Shown one piece after another: positions 1-6,663 of a DNA stretch of 10,976 nt. A program made the position numbers and the translations under genes. This DNA comes from Thermoplasmata archaeon (GTDB taxonomy: Archaea > Thermoplasmatota > Thermoplasmata > Thermoplasmatales > Thermoplasmataceae), in contig JAKBQK010000047.1 in assembly GCA_021835265.1 (NCBI GenBank), positions 1 to 10,976 on the forward strand, given 5' to 3'. Each line of letters opens with the position of its first letter. The first letter of the stretch is position 1. The notes under the pieces were generated by a model that saw only the letters and a list, made by a program, of their open reading frames with translations, did no database searches and had not been told where the DNA came from.

Positions 1-648
1 ATAAAATCGCAGCTAGATGCTTCACTTAGAAATAAAAATGTAAAAGGGGTGATTCTCGAAATCAACTCAGGAGGTGGAAGCGCAAGCGCATCAGAGCTTA
101 TTTATGAAGCAGTGAGTCATCTCAATGAAAATAAACCCGTTTTTTCCGTGGTTACGGGTACTGCAGCTTCAGGGGCATATATGATTGCATGTGCAACAAG
201 AAAAATATACTCCATTCACACAGGACTCATTGGTTCGGTTGGAGTGATTTCCATGTCTCCTGATGTGAGTGAACTACTTGATAAAATAGGTGTGAAGGTA
301 AATGTGCTAAGCAAGGGAAGAGAAAAAGCATCTATGAACCCATTTCAAAAATCTACCGAAGAAGATCTTCTAAGACAGAATGTGATCCTGTCTGAAATCT
401 ATGACTTCTTCATGACAATTGTAAAGGAAAGGAGGCATCTAAGTGATGAACAGGCTTCTGAGGTTGGTAACAGCGGAATTTACGCTGCAAAGGAGGCAGA
501 AAAACTGAGCCTAATTGATCAAGTTGACAGTTATGGGAAGATAATAGAATCTATAAAAAATGAATTGGGGGAAAAATCTGACCCAGTAGTTATGAAGAGA
601 AAGATACCATTTTTGCTTAGATTTGCTATGAAATTCCTGGGACAATAG
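1..648 (+). CDS. sppA: SppA-type signal peptide peptidase (family S49), 5' end missing
   Basis: The reading frame is open from the first base, so the gene begins upstream of the window; a GTG at 49 is internal because coding continues before it (VKGVILEINSGGG). SppA proteases are Ser/Lys serine proteases that degrade leftover signal peptides and other membrane peptides. The presumed nucleophile is the Ser encoded at 169-171 in the motif TAASGAY, followed by the conserved IGSVGVIS stretch. The presumed general base is the Lys at 325-327 in GREKASMNPF. They are 52 residues apart, the same spacing I remember for Bacillus subtilis SppA (Ser147/Lys199). One oddity is that the usual NSPGG turn reads NSGGG. 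The visible part has no clear membrane segment; an N-terminal anchor would lie off the window. Family assignment is firm; the physiological substrate is unknown. Confidence 0.93.
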   Translation: MKSQLDASLRNKNVKGVILEINSGGGSASASELIYEAVSHLNENKPVFSVVTGTAASGAYMIACATRKIYSIHTGLIGSVGVISMSPDVSELLDKIGVKVNVLSKGREKASMNPFQKSTEEDLLRQNVILSEIYDFFMTIVKERRHLSDEQASEVGNSGIYAAKEAEKLSLIDQVDSYGKIIESIKNELGEKSDPVVMKRKIPFLLRFAMKFLGQ

Positions 649-690
649 GGAAATGTGAAAAATGGTTAGAAATTGAAAAAGATCAAAAAA

Positions 691-706
691 GACTTTGTAT
701 AAAGTC
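691..706 (+). promoter_or_regulatory. TATA-like element inside a short inverted repeat, upstream of the MscS gene
   Basis: A TATA-like stretch (tttgtataa, 694-702) lies about 22-27 nt before the GTG start at 721, the spacing expected for a leaderless archaeal transcript. It is embedded in perfect 6-bp arms, gacttt (691-696) and aaagtc (701-706), separated by gtat. No Shine-Dalgarno is visible before the GTG, which fits leaderless initiation. An operator role for the repeat is inference. Confidence 0.45.
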
Positions 707-720
707 CAATTCAATGTTAC

Positions 721-1611
721 GTGAATACACAGGAAAGAAGATCACTATCAAAATCTATTGTTTCAATAGTTATTGCAGTGATTGTAGTTTACGCATTTGA
801 ATATTATTATCTCCAAATAGCTAGCATTTTCAACATACCAGCCAAAGATGACGTATATGTAAAAGATGCCTTCGTAGCACTGATAATAATCATAGTAGCT
901 TTCGTTTTGCTTAGAATAACAAAGAGATTACTTAATCAACTGACATTAAGAAGTAACGGGGAGAGGAATCTCAACGGAATATATATCATCCTGCGTATAG
1001 TGATTTATGCATTGGCCATAACTGCATTCCTAGTATACGCCGGAGTAAACCTCGAAGGGGCACTTGTCGGAGGAGCAATCGGAGGTGTTGTTATTGGTTT
1101 CGCAGTACAATCTGTCGTTTCAAGTTTACTTTCTGGATTGCTGGTTACAGCGGGGGGATTCCTAAAACCAGATGAATCCATTTCAATATTTTCATGGATG
1201 TTTCCAGAAACATTAACTGGAAGAGTAGAGGATGTAAAGACCCTCTATACCAGAGTAAAATTGACTAATTCCAGAAGTATACTTATTCCGAACACCATTC
1301 TTTTTGGCAGTTCAATATTCACGAAGCTAAATGAAGGAAGGAAGGTAAAATATGAATTCAACACAACAATTCCTGCCGACGTAAATGCAAGGGAAGTTAT
1401 AACTAAATTCATGGAACAAAAGGATAAAATTGTGAATGATCTAAATATTGATGAAATAAACACCTATTTCACTCAGAAAAATGGAACAACAAACACAATA
1501 ACCTTTATCATCCAGTTTGAGGAAATTATGAAACTTAATGGTTACATAGACAAAATAAATACTGCTGTTGAGGATTCATACTGGGAAATAAAGAATAAAC
1601 CAAAAAATTAA
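721..1611 (+). CDS. MscS-family small-conductance mechanosensitive ion channel
   Basis: This is a 296-residue inner-membrane protein of the MscS family, which opens under membrane tension and releases osmolytes during hypo-osmotic shock. Predicted membrane segments lie near residues 12-30, 49-66 and 87-109. They are followed by the pore-lining glycine/alanine-rich helix at about 112-142 (GALVGGAIGGVVIGFAVQ), the MscS hallmark. The cytoplasmic beta domain is recognisable at 167-199 (GRVEDVKTLYTRV and SRSILIPNT), and the C-terminal alpha/beta domain runs to the end. Length is close to the classic 286-residue E. coli MscS. The start is GTG, chosen because no upstream in-frame alternative gives a better N-terminus and a TATA-like box sits about 25 nt before it. 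It lies 72 nt after sppA and probably has its own promoter. Family confident; conductance and gating untested. Confidence 0.93.
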   Translation: MNTQERRSLSKSIVSIVIAVIVVYAFEYYYLQIASIFNIPAKDDVYVKDAFVALIIIIVAFVLLRITKRLLNQLTLRSNGERNLNGIYIILRIVIYALAITAFLVYAGVNLEGALVGGAIGGVVIGFAVQSVVSSLLSGLLVTAGGFLKPDESISIFSWMFPETLTGRVEDVKTLYTRVKLTNSRSILIPNTILFGSSIFTKLNEGRKVKYEFNTTIPADVNAREVITKFMEQKDKIVNDLNIDEINTYFTQKNGTTNTITFIIQFEEIMKLNGYIDKINTAVEDSYWEIKNKPKN

Positions 1612-1639
1612 TCTACTTATAGTAATAAGCAAATGCTAA

Positions 1640-1648
1640 TTTTTAATA
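1640..1648 (+). promoter_or_regulatory. TATA-box-like element for rpoL
   Basis: The sequence tttttaata lies about 20-25 nt upstream of the two candidate rpoL ATG codons (1665 and 1671), consistent with a leaderless transcript. No Shine-Dalgarno is visible before either ATG. A second T-run (1654-1658) lies between the box and the start. T-rich DNA here could also serve as the terminator of the upstream MscS gene. Confidence 0.45.
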
Positions 1649-1664
1649 CGGCGTTTTTAATATC

Positions 1665-2012
1665 ATGTCGATGGAAAGCAAAATAAGTATTGTTGAGAAG
1701 CAGAAAGATTCAATAACATTTGAAATAATGAACTATGACAATACACTACTAAGACCTCTTGTTGAGGAAATTCAAAAAGATGAACAGGTTACAGAATCAA
1801 GATATTACATAAAGCACCCTGTAATAGATAATCCTAGAGTGTATGTTAAGGTGAAATCTGGAAAGCCGCAGGCCGCGGTTAAAAGATCGATTAAGCGATT
1901 AAGCAAGGTTTTTGAAAACCTTTCAAATGAATTGAACAAAGAACTAAAGAAAAACGATGATTCGCAAATTGGGGTACCAGAACTGAATAAGAACAAACCA
2001 AGTGATAATTAA
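1665..2012 (+). CDS. rpoL: DNA-directed RNA polymerase subunit L (Rpo11)
   Basis: This 115-residue protein matches archaeal RpoL/Rpb11, which pairs with subunit D in the alpha-like assembly platform of RNA polymerase. The diagnostic stretch runs from about residue 25 to 80: NTLLRPLVEEI, then YYIKHPVIDNPRVYVKVKSG and KPQAAVKRSIKRL. These correspond to the family's 'HTL...L' region, the 'HP...P' turn and the long C-terminal helix. After residue 90 there is a charged, lysine- and asparagine-rich tail longer than in many homologues. Two ATGs are possible: 1665 gives MSMESK, 1671 gives MESKISIVEK, closer to typical family N-termini. The longer form is reported. The Trm-G10 gene follows after 15 nt in the same frame and is probably co-transcribed. 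Confidence 0.93.
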   Translation: MSMESKISIVEKQKDSITFEIMNYDNTLLRPLVEEIQKDEQVTESRYYIKHPVIDNPRVYVKVKSGKPQAAVKRSIKRLSKVFENLSNELNKELKKNDDSQIGVPELNKNKPSDN

Positions 2013-2027
2013 ATCAGTTGTTCCAGG

Positions 2028-2996
2028 TTGGAATCAAAAAATTTTTTAATTATAGAAACAGAGATAGGACGGTATAATTTCGCTAGGGAAGAGCTTTTAT
2101 GTACGTTTGAAAGAGCATCTTCTATCGCAGTAAGAGAAATGGGTCAGGGAATATTCATTGCAGAGGGATTTCATGATCTGAATGGACTTGCATTTGTAAA
2201 GAGAGCTGGGCAAGTATTAGGTATAGCAGAACAGTTTTCAGATATTTCCAAAGTTTTACTACCAGAAGGGAGGTTCTATGTAAGAGTCATAGACTCACAT
2301 AAGTGCCACGGCACATCAGAGGAAAAGGAAATAGGGCAACTGCTGGGAGGAATAGGACGTGTATCCTTTTCAAATCCTGATTTTGTAGTTCTGGCCTACC
2401 ATCTGGATAAATGGTACATATGCACGCAGAAATACTCAAGAAATAATCTCGAAAAGGCAAAAAGAAAGGCTCCCCTTAGACCATTTTTCTCACCTGTTTC
2501 CATGGATCCAGCCTTCGCATCTTTCCTGATTAACATGGGTTATTTTCCACATGGTTCAACACTTCTGGACCCTTTCTGTGGAGGAGGTGGAATTCTTATG
2601 GAGGCAGGTCTAAAGGGATATAGGGTAGAAGGCATTGACATTCTCAACGAAATGGTAATCGGAGCCAGGATGAATCTCAAGTATTTTGGAATCAGAGAAT
2701 TCAGTATAATTAAAACGGACTTTTTGGAGTTTCAATCTGATAAAAAATATGGTGGAATAGTAACGGATTTCCCATATGGAAGAAATTCTCACATATCAAA
2801 GGAGAGATCAGAATTTTACTTCAGGGCTGCTCAAAAGATGTCAGAATTCCTTGAAACGGGGTCCAGAGCATGTATCGTAACAGATAATATGGAAAATTTA
2901 GAATACTTCAAAAATTTCTTTGATATTGATATCATCTTACCACAGAAAGTGCATAAATCCTTAACAAGATACTTCACTAGAATGATAAAAAAATAA
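2028..2996 (+). CDS. tRNA (guanine(10)-N2)-dimethyltransferase, Trm-G10 family
   Basis: A 322-residue AdoMet-dependent methyltransferase of the archaeal Trm-G10/Trm11 type, which makes m2G or m2,2G at position 10 of tRNA. The N-terminal part (about 1-140) fits a THUMP-containing RNA-binding module (FVKRAGQVLGI, then RFYVRVID). The linker has the family signature RPFFSPVSMDPAFASFLINM (151-170). The AdoMet site follows: LLDPFCGGGGILMEAG (179-194), the acidic end of the next strand at GIDI (202-205), then motif IV TDFPYGRN (246-253). The end, HKSLTRYFTR (309-318), is also typical. Motif IV is usually DPPY; here it reads DFPY. The start is TTG: the rpoL stop lies in this same frame just upstream and no ATG gives a full N-terminus. 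It appears to be in an operon with rpoL. It ends 4 nt from the convergent regulator gene. Confidence 0.9.
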   Translation: MESKNFLIIETEIGRYNFAREELLCTFERASSIAVREMGQGIFIAEGFHDLNGLAFVKRAGQVLGIAEQFSDISKVLLPEGRFYVRVIDSHKCHGTSEEKEIGQLLGGIGRVSFSNPDFVVLAYHLDKWYICTQKYSRNNLEKAKRKAPLRPFFSPVSMDPAFASFLINMGYFPHGSTLLDPFCGGGGILMEAGLKGYRVEGIDILNEMVIGARMNLKYFGIREFSIIKTDFLEFQSDKKYGGIVTDFPYGRNSHISKERSEFYFRAAQKMSEFLETGSRACIVTDNMENLEYFKNFFDIDIILPQKVHKSLTRYFTRMIKK

Positions 2997-2999
2997 ATA
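2984..2999 (-). terminator. Putative T-rich terminator for the hsp20-regulator unit
   Basis: Read on the minus strand, the region just past the regulator's stop codon contains a run of seven T (2987-2993) within a T-rich stretch. Archaeal RNA polymerase terminates largely on such runs without needing a hairpin. It lies inside the last codons of the convergent Trm-G10 gene, so the minus-strand transcript would overlap that gene's 3' end slightly. Confidence 0.4.
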
Positions 3000-3000
3000 A

Positions 3001-3579
3001 TTATCCGAGAAAGTCATCAACAATTTTCCCGACAATCTCAACCGGGATGCCGGTGGTTCTAGAAACCTCTTCTTCATTCAGCGTTTCCAGATATTCTACC
3101 AATATTTGTCTGATAAACCCTTCCTTTACTCTTTCTACAACATTCTTACGCAATAGCTGAATTATATTATTTTTCTCTTCAACAAGACTCTGCCTCTCTT
3201 TCATGAGGGCATCCATTTTTTCATTTATTTCTTTTATTCTTTCTATAGTAACTTCATTCTGAATACTTGGTTCATTCCTTTCAGTCAGGTCAAATTTTGA
3301 TACTTGAATGAAAGTTGGTGTATAGTCTATGACAAGTGTAGAAAATCCTGTTGGCCTGTAGACTTTTCGAGGTGGACCAATGGAGCTGGGAGTTACTCCC
3401 ATAGAAAGGATTAGATTTGCGTGTTCAAGTATCTCCAGTTGTTTATTGATCGCCTGTTGTGAAATTCCCAAACTCTTACTTATTTCCAAGCCGTATGACT
3501 CTTCCATAAGGAGTTTTTTTAAAATGGCCCTCCTGGTTGAATTTTCCATTATGGACAGGAGGGTATCAATGTCATTCAT
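3001..3579 (-). CDS. ArsR/SurR-like winged-helix transcriptional regulator, cysteine-free
   Basis: This 192-residue protein starts with an ArsR-type winged helix-turn-helix: helices at about 4-28, recognition region GLEISKSLGISQQAINKQLEILEHANLI (30-57, positions only partly quoted elsewhere), and a wing ending in GPPRKVYRPT (69-77). A strand TLVIDYTPTF follows, then a likely coiled-coil dimerisation helix (about 108-150). A second, short helix-turn-helix-like segment ends the protein (EVSRTTGIPVEIVGKIV, 171-187). This order resembles Pyrococcus SurR, but the protein has no cysteine at all, so a SurR-type CxxC redox switch is excluded. The start ATG lies one base after the hsp20 stop codon (TAA-G-ATG), so the two genes are almost certainly co-transcribed. 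Inference: it represses its own operon by binding the dyad at 4142-4162. DNA-binding assignment is firm, target is not. Confidence 0.88.
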   Translation of the reverse strand: MNDIDTLLSIMENSTRRAILKKLLMEESYGLEISKSLGISQQAINKQLEILEHANLILSMGVTPSSIGPPRKVYRPTGFSTLVIDYTPTFIQVSKFDLTERNEPSIQNEVTIERIKEINEKMDALMKERQSLVEEKNNIIQLLRKNVVERVKEGFIRQILVEYLETLNEEEVSRTTGIPVEIVGKIVDDFLG

Positions 3580-3580
3580 C

Positions 3581-4129
3581 TTACTCTATCTTCACTGATT
3601 TTCCTTTCTCGTTTCCCTTTCTCACAAGCTCCAGAGTCAGATCCAGTATTCCGTTGGTGAATTTTGCCACAGCACTCTCAGGTTTTACTGGCTCTTCCAG
3701 GGCGACATTCTTGAAGTACTTCCTTGAACCTTCGGCAACATTTATTGTTACCTCATTCTCGGATACTTTAAGATCTATATTTTCTTTGGATATGCCAGGA
3801 AGCTCAAATGTCAGGTAAACCTTGTCCTTGTCATAGTTGATATCCGTGAGTGGTTCTCTGACCTCAGTCTCACCGACTTTGTCGCTCAGAGAAGGTCTGT
3901 TAGGAATGTTTCCAAACTCCTGGAAGGATGGTTTTCCATCTGGACCAACTTTATAGCTGAATCCATATACATAGGGTCCAATCATGTGTTCATCAGAATT
4001 CTTAATCATCCTTTCCATTATTCTTCTCATCCTATCATTTACCTTTTCAAAGTCAAATCCAAAGTCTTCGAAGAAATCTCCGAAGAAGTCGTCATCCCAG
4101 TCATCATCTTTTCTTCTTCTTACTACCAT
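3581..4129 (-). CDS. hsp20: Hsp20 / alpha-crystallin family small heat-shock protein
   Basis: A 182-residue small heat-shock protein, an ATP-independent cytoplasmic holdase that keeps unfolding proteins soluble. The alpha-crystallin domain spans about 91-168, with VYLTFELPGISKENIDLKV and the conserved FTNGILDLTLE (157-167). The C-terminal anchoring motif of the I/V-x-I type is VKI at 179-181. The segment GPYVYGFSYKVGPDGKP (51-67) is characteristic of a subgroup of archaeal Hsp20s. The N-terminus is unusual: a strongly acidic, Phe-rich stretch (residues 8-28) after a basic RRRK. The start is well supported: the SD AGAGGT (4137-4142, minus strand) lies 7 nt before the ATG. A TATA box and a dyad operator candidate lie upstream, and the regulator gene follows one base downstream. 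Confidence 0.95.
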   Translation of the reverse strand: MVVRRRKDDDWDDDFFGDFFEDFGFDFEKVNDRMRRIMERMIKNSDEHMIGPYVYGFSYKVGPDGKPSFQEFGNIPNRPSLSDKVGETEVREPLTDINYDKDKVYLTFELPGISKENIDLKVSENEVTINVAEGSRKYFKNVALEEPVKPESAVAKFTNGILDLTLELVRKGNEKGKSVKIE

Positions 4130-4136
4130 CTTAATT

Positions 4137-4142
4137 ACCTCT
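4137..4142 (-). promoter_or_regulatory. Shine-Dalgarno of hsp20
   Basis: On the minus strand AGAGGT lies 7 nt before the hsp20 ATG, a good match to the archaeal 16S 3' end. It indicates a leadered mRNA, unlike the apparently leaderless genes nearby. Its first base position on the + strand (4142) coincides with the edge of the upstream dyad. Confidence 0.65.
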
Positions 4143-4162
4143 TGTCAACCATTAGTTGACAA
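4142..4162 (-). promoter_or_regulatory. Candidate operator dyad of the hsp20 promoter
   Basis: Perfect 8-bp inverted arms, ttgtcaac (4142-4149) and gttgacaa (4155-4162), are separated by 5 nt. A second dyad overlaps it: tagttg (4153-4158), one base, caacta (4160-4165). The site therefore holds three CAAC/GTTG half-sites in about 20 bp. The TATA box centred near 4181 predicts transcription start around 4155, inside the dyad. A bound repressor would thus block RNA polymerase. From memory, Archaeoglobus HSR1 recognises CTAAC-N5-GTTAG, which shares the AAC-N5-GTT core. Confidence 0.65.
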
Positions 4163-4176
4163 CTATGTATTACTTA

Positions 4177-4185
4177 CTTATACTT
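4177..4185 (-). promoter_or_regulatory. TATA box of hsp20
   Basis: On the minus strand this reads AAGTATAAG, preceded by an A-rich stretch suitable for a BRE. It sits about 26 nt before the dyad centre and 50 nt before the ATG, leaving a leader of roughly 25 nt that includes the SD. Confidence 0.55.
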
Positions 4186-4230
4186 AAGTTTTTTGAATCG
4201 AATAATATCATTTGCATTATAAAGGTAGCA

Positions 4231-4244
4231 ATTAAAAAATTAAG
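4231..4244 (-). terminator. Putative T-rich terminator after the DedA gene
   Basis: About 10-20 nt past the DedA stop codon, the minus strand reads CTTAATTTTTTAATTG, with six consecutive T. This is a plausible archaeal terminator separating the fbp-deaminase-DedA unit from the hsp20 promoter. Confidence 0.4.
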
Positions 4245-4253
4245 AATAACACT

Positions 4254-4922
4254 TCATTCATTAGTTTTCACGGGTGTTTTCTGACTTCCCCTTGATAGAA
4301 CTCTGTAAACATAGAATAAAACCACAAAGGCAAGAATAATAGCAATATAAGTATAATCATTAAATAGTCCCAGTATATTTTTCCAGCTATTGCCAAGCAG
4401 ATATCCAACATATATTAGAACAGAATCCCATATCACCGTTCCTAAAAGTGTAAACAAAAGAAATTTTGTAAACTTCATTTCCGCCAGACCAGCTGGTATT
4501 GATATAAATGTCCTGAAAATAGGTATAAGTCTTGTTATAAAAACCGATATTTCTCCATATTTATTGAACCATTTTTCTGTTCTATCAAGGGACTTCTCGT
4601 CCAGTCTGATATATTTGCCAAAGCGCATTATAGCAGGTCTTCCTCCATAAAGTCCTATGGCGTATGCGGCACTGGCTCCAACGGCATTTCCCAGTGTCCC
4701 AGCTATAAGCACCAGCAGATATGAAGGGATGCTAAGATATACAGGTAATTGATTGCTCAGGGCTAAATAACCAGAAAAGGCCATTACAACTTCTGAAGGC
4801 ACTGGTAGTAACAAACCTTCCAGAAACATAAGGAAGAATATACCTGGATAATTTGATACCTGAATCACATATATAACTAAATTAATAATGTATTCAATTA
4901 GACCGGAAATTATGGAACTCAT
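4254..4922 (-). CDS. DedA-family (VTT/SNARE-associated domain) membrane protein
   Basis: A 222-residue multi-pass membrane protein of the DedA superfamily, whose members act in membrane homeostasis and, in characterised bacterial cases, as lipid-carrier or phospholipid flippases. Visible hallmarks are the re-entrant segment FLEGLLLPVPSEVVMAFSGYLA (33-54, with Glu35 and Glu44), the glycine-rich GTLGNAVGASAAYAIGLYGG (75-94), and the second re-entrant motif RLIPIFRTFISIPAG (131-145) with Arg131 and Arg137. Then FLLFTLLGTVIW and a C-terminal membrane helix (about 190-208) follow. Length is typical for the family. It is the last gene of the minus-strand group, 34 nt after the deaminase gene. A TATA-like GTATTTTAATC in that gap (about 4951-4961) may give it an extra promoter. 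The lipid it handles in an archaeal membrane is unknown. Confidence 0.92.
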   Translation of the reverse strand: MSSIISGLIEYIINLVIYVIQVSNYPGIFFLMFLEGLLLPVPSEVVMAFSGYLALSNQLPVYLSIPSYLLVLIAGTLGNAVGASAAYAIGLYGGRPAIMRFGKYIRLDEKSLDRTEKWFNKYGEISVFITRLIPIFRTFISIPAGLAEMKFTKFLLFTLLGTVIWDSVLIYVGYLLGNSWKNILGLFNDYTYIAIILAFVVLFYVYRVLSRGSQKTPVKTNE

Positions 4923-4956
4923 TTATTTACCCGCTCATACGCTCCTGATTAAAATA

Positions 4957-5415
4957 CTATTCTATCACAAGTTTTCTTTTCTTAACATCGCTTTCAAGTA
5001 GCATAAGTTCTGAAAGCTCATCTGGATAACCCTCTGTATATATTATTTCCTTAAGTTTTGCATTTACTATCATTTTGGCACACACCACGCAGGGAAAAGT
5101 TGTGGTATATATAACCCCACCCCTGATGCTGACACCGTTAACAGCAGCTTGAATTATTGCATTCTGCTCTGCATGCAAACCACGGCATAATTCGTGCCTT
5201 TCACCGGATGGAATATCCATATCTATTCTTATGCAACCAACCACATCGCAATGCTGCGCACCACTTGGAGGTCCATTATATCCGGTAGCAAGGATTGATT
5301 TATCCCGTACAATAATAGCCCCAACCTGCCTCCTAACGCAATTTGCCCTTGAGGCAGCCATATATGCCATTTTCATGAAATACTGATCCCAGGAAGGGTG
5401 TTTTTCTGTTTCCAT
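4957..5415 (-). CDS. dCMP deaminase-like zinc deaminase (ComEB/CDD family)
   Basis: A 152-residue cytidine/deoxycytidylate deaminase-family protein. The zinc site is complete: His81-Ala-Glu83 in GLHAEQNAI, and Cys109/Cys112 in [11 protein letters not shown]. The substrate-side motifs GYNGPPSG (45-52), the HC at 55-56 and [12 protein letters not shown] (68-79) are those of the dCMP deaminase/ComEB branch. The likely reaction is dCMP to dUMP, supplying dTMP synthesis, in the cytoplasm. Extra Cys/His residues (Cys56, Cys61, His74, Cys77) resemble the second metal site known in some dCMP deaminases. The gene starts 5 nt after the fbp stop codon, with no clear SD, so translation is probably coupled to fbp. 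It has no obvious functional link to gluconeogenesis. Substrate assignment is by family. Confidence 0.9.
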   Translation of the reverse strand: METEKHPSWDQYFMKMAYMAASRANCVRRQVGAIIVRDKSILATGYNGPPSGAQHCDVVGCIRIDMDIPSGERHELCRGLHAEQNAIIQAAVNGVSIRGGVIYTTTFPCVVCAKMIVNAKLKEIIYTEGYPDELSELMLLESDVKKRKLVIE

Positions 5416-5420
5416 CTTAA

Positions 5421-6578
5421 CTAATCCGAATCCCTGCCAGTTGAATTCTTACTCACACCCTTTTCAACTGCGTCAACATGTACAAATCTTCCTTTGAGTT
5501 TTTCCATTACCTTTGGTAGCGTAGTGTATTCCATGTCTTCTTCTGGGAGCCTGTGTGGTTCAAATGGTCCCATTCTCCTGATATAATCAGTAATATCATT
5601 GGCAAGTTTCCTGGCATTATCGTAGGCTGGGTCGTCAAACATGTCAACTGGACCAGTTAATTTCTTATCCTTATAAACAAAACCGAGGGCAACTACTCTT
5701 GGTGGGCCATCAAATCTGGTCATTTTGGAGTTTTTCATTGCTACTGGCATTAAGGGACCGTTAAATGATCCTCTCATCCAGCCCGAAACAAGATATGGGT
5801 GTGAAAATGCTTCCATCGCCTCACCAGATGCCGGTAATCCTGATTGAATTCTTACAATTGCCGCAGGATCATCTTTTCCAACATATTCTCCTGCTATAAA
5901 GGACAATTTGTCAGTGGTAATAACTGCAACATTTTCATCTGGCAATTTCCCGTGTTCTTTCTTAGTGTAAACTCTTTTTATAACGTATCTGCCCTTAGTT
6001 CCAATAAGGGATATTATATCATACATCTCTTCTGGTGCATTAAGCATTATAGCTTTTGCTTCCTGAATATCCCAAACCTCAAATTTAAAACCATCATGCA
6101 TACTTTGATCTATTACGAGACCAGGAGTGTTGAATGGGTCAGCAAACATCTTGAATATTGGGTAATTGAATGCTCCAGGTTCCGTTTTATCCATCATATA
6201 TACTATAAATGGTTCACTTCGTCTCGGAGTTATATCCATTTCGGCGATTCCGGGACCCATTCCTTTGATATTTCCAGAAAAAGAATCTTTTAGGAGATCC
6301 TGTCCTGCACCGTAAAGACCAAGCTTTTTGGCAACCTCAGTTCCTGACTTGAATGCGTCCCATGCAAGTTTGTGAACTTCTGAGGCATTAACTCCATTAT
6401 CATGAACCATGGTTATCTGTATGTCATCCCCAACATAACCCACAAAATGATCCCATATAATTCCCTTAGACTGCTCCTTTAAAAATCTCTTAACTTCGTT
6501 CAATACATCTTCGTGGACTGTTGTATGCCCTGGCAGACTACCTATATCTGCTTTAATATGGGTCAACGTAACCTTCAT
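5421..6578 (-). CDS. fbp: Bifunctional fructose-1,6-bisphosphate aldolase/phosphatase (archaeal class V)
   Basis: This 385-residue protein is the archaeal FBPA/P, which condenses DHAP and glyceraldehyde-3-phosphate to FBP and then hydrolyses it to fructose-6-phosphate, driving gluconeogenesis one way. Family sequence runs end to end: ADIGSLPGH (10-18), GYVGDDIQ (47-54), [18 protein letters not shown] (107-124), [13 protein letters not shown] (128-140), [13 protein letters not shown] (145-157), and [11 protein letters not shown] (230-240). Asp11, His18, Asp51 and Asp52 match the magnesium ligands. Lys235 with nearby Tyr232 matches the Schiff-base lysine and the catalytic tyrosine of the aldolase mode (numbering near 232 and 228-229 in characterised enzymes). 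The last 15 residues are a polar, divergent tail. A TATA-like box about 24 nt before the ATG indicates a leaderless transcript. It is first in a group with the deaminase and DedA genes. Confidence 0.96.
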   Translation of the reverse strand: MKVTLTHIKADIGSLPGHTTVHEDVLNEVKRFLKEQSKGIIWDHFVGYVGDDIQITMVHDNGVNASEVHKLAWDAFKSGTEVAKKLGLYGAGQDLLKDSFSGNIKGMGPGIAEMDITPRRSEPFIVYMMDKTEPGAFNYPIFKMFADPFNTPGLVIDQSMHDGFKFEVWDIQEAKAIMLNAPEEMYDIISLIGTKGRYVIKRVYTKKEHGKLPDENVAVITTDKLSFIAGEYVGKDDPAAIVRIQSGLPASGEAMEAFSHPYLVSGWMRGSFNGPLMPVAMKNSKMTRFDGPPRVVALGFVYKDKKLTGPVDMFDDPAYDNARKLANDITDYIRRMGPFEPHRLPEEDMEYTTLPKVMEKLKGRFVHVDAVEKGVSKNSTGRDSD

Positions 6579-6597
6579 AATGATTCATGGCAACGAC

Positions 6598-6610
6598 ATA
6601 TTAAAATAAT
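6598..6610 (-). promoter_or_regulatory. TATA box of the fbp group
   Basis: On the minus strand this reads ATTATTTTAATAT, centred about 24-26 nt before the fbp ATG at 6578. That is the leaderless spacing, and no Shine-Dalgarno precedes the ATG. Confidence 0.55.
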
Positions 6611-6663
6611 TCGGATATTCATTAATGAAGACTATGTGTTTAGTTATAATTTTAGTTCAGAGT

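Noticed and set aside
3537..3818. Open frame on the + strand spanning the hsp20-regulator junction
   Set aside because: Crosses two well-supported minus-strand genes and contains no recognisable sequence pattern.
4155..4160. GTTGAC resembling a bacterial -35 hexamer upstream of hsp20
   Set aside because: All surrounding genes are archaeal and no -10 partner is positioned correctly; the bases are better explained as part of the dyad.
5844..6293. Open frame of 149 codons on the + strand inside fbp
   Set aside because: It lies fully antisense to a clearly recognised full-length fbp gene and its translation has no domain character; it is a shadow of fbp codon use.
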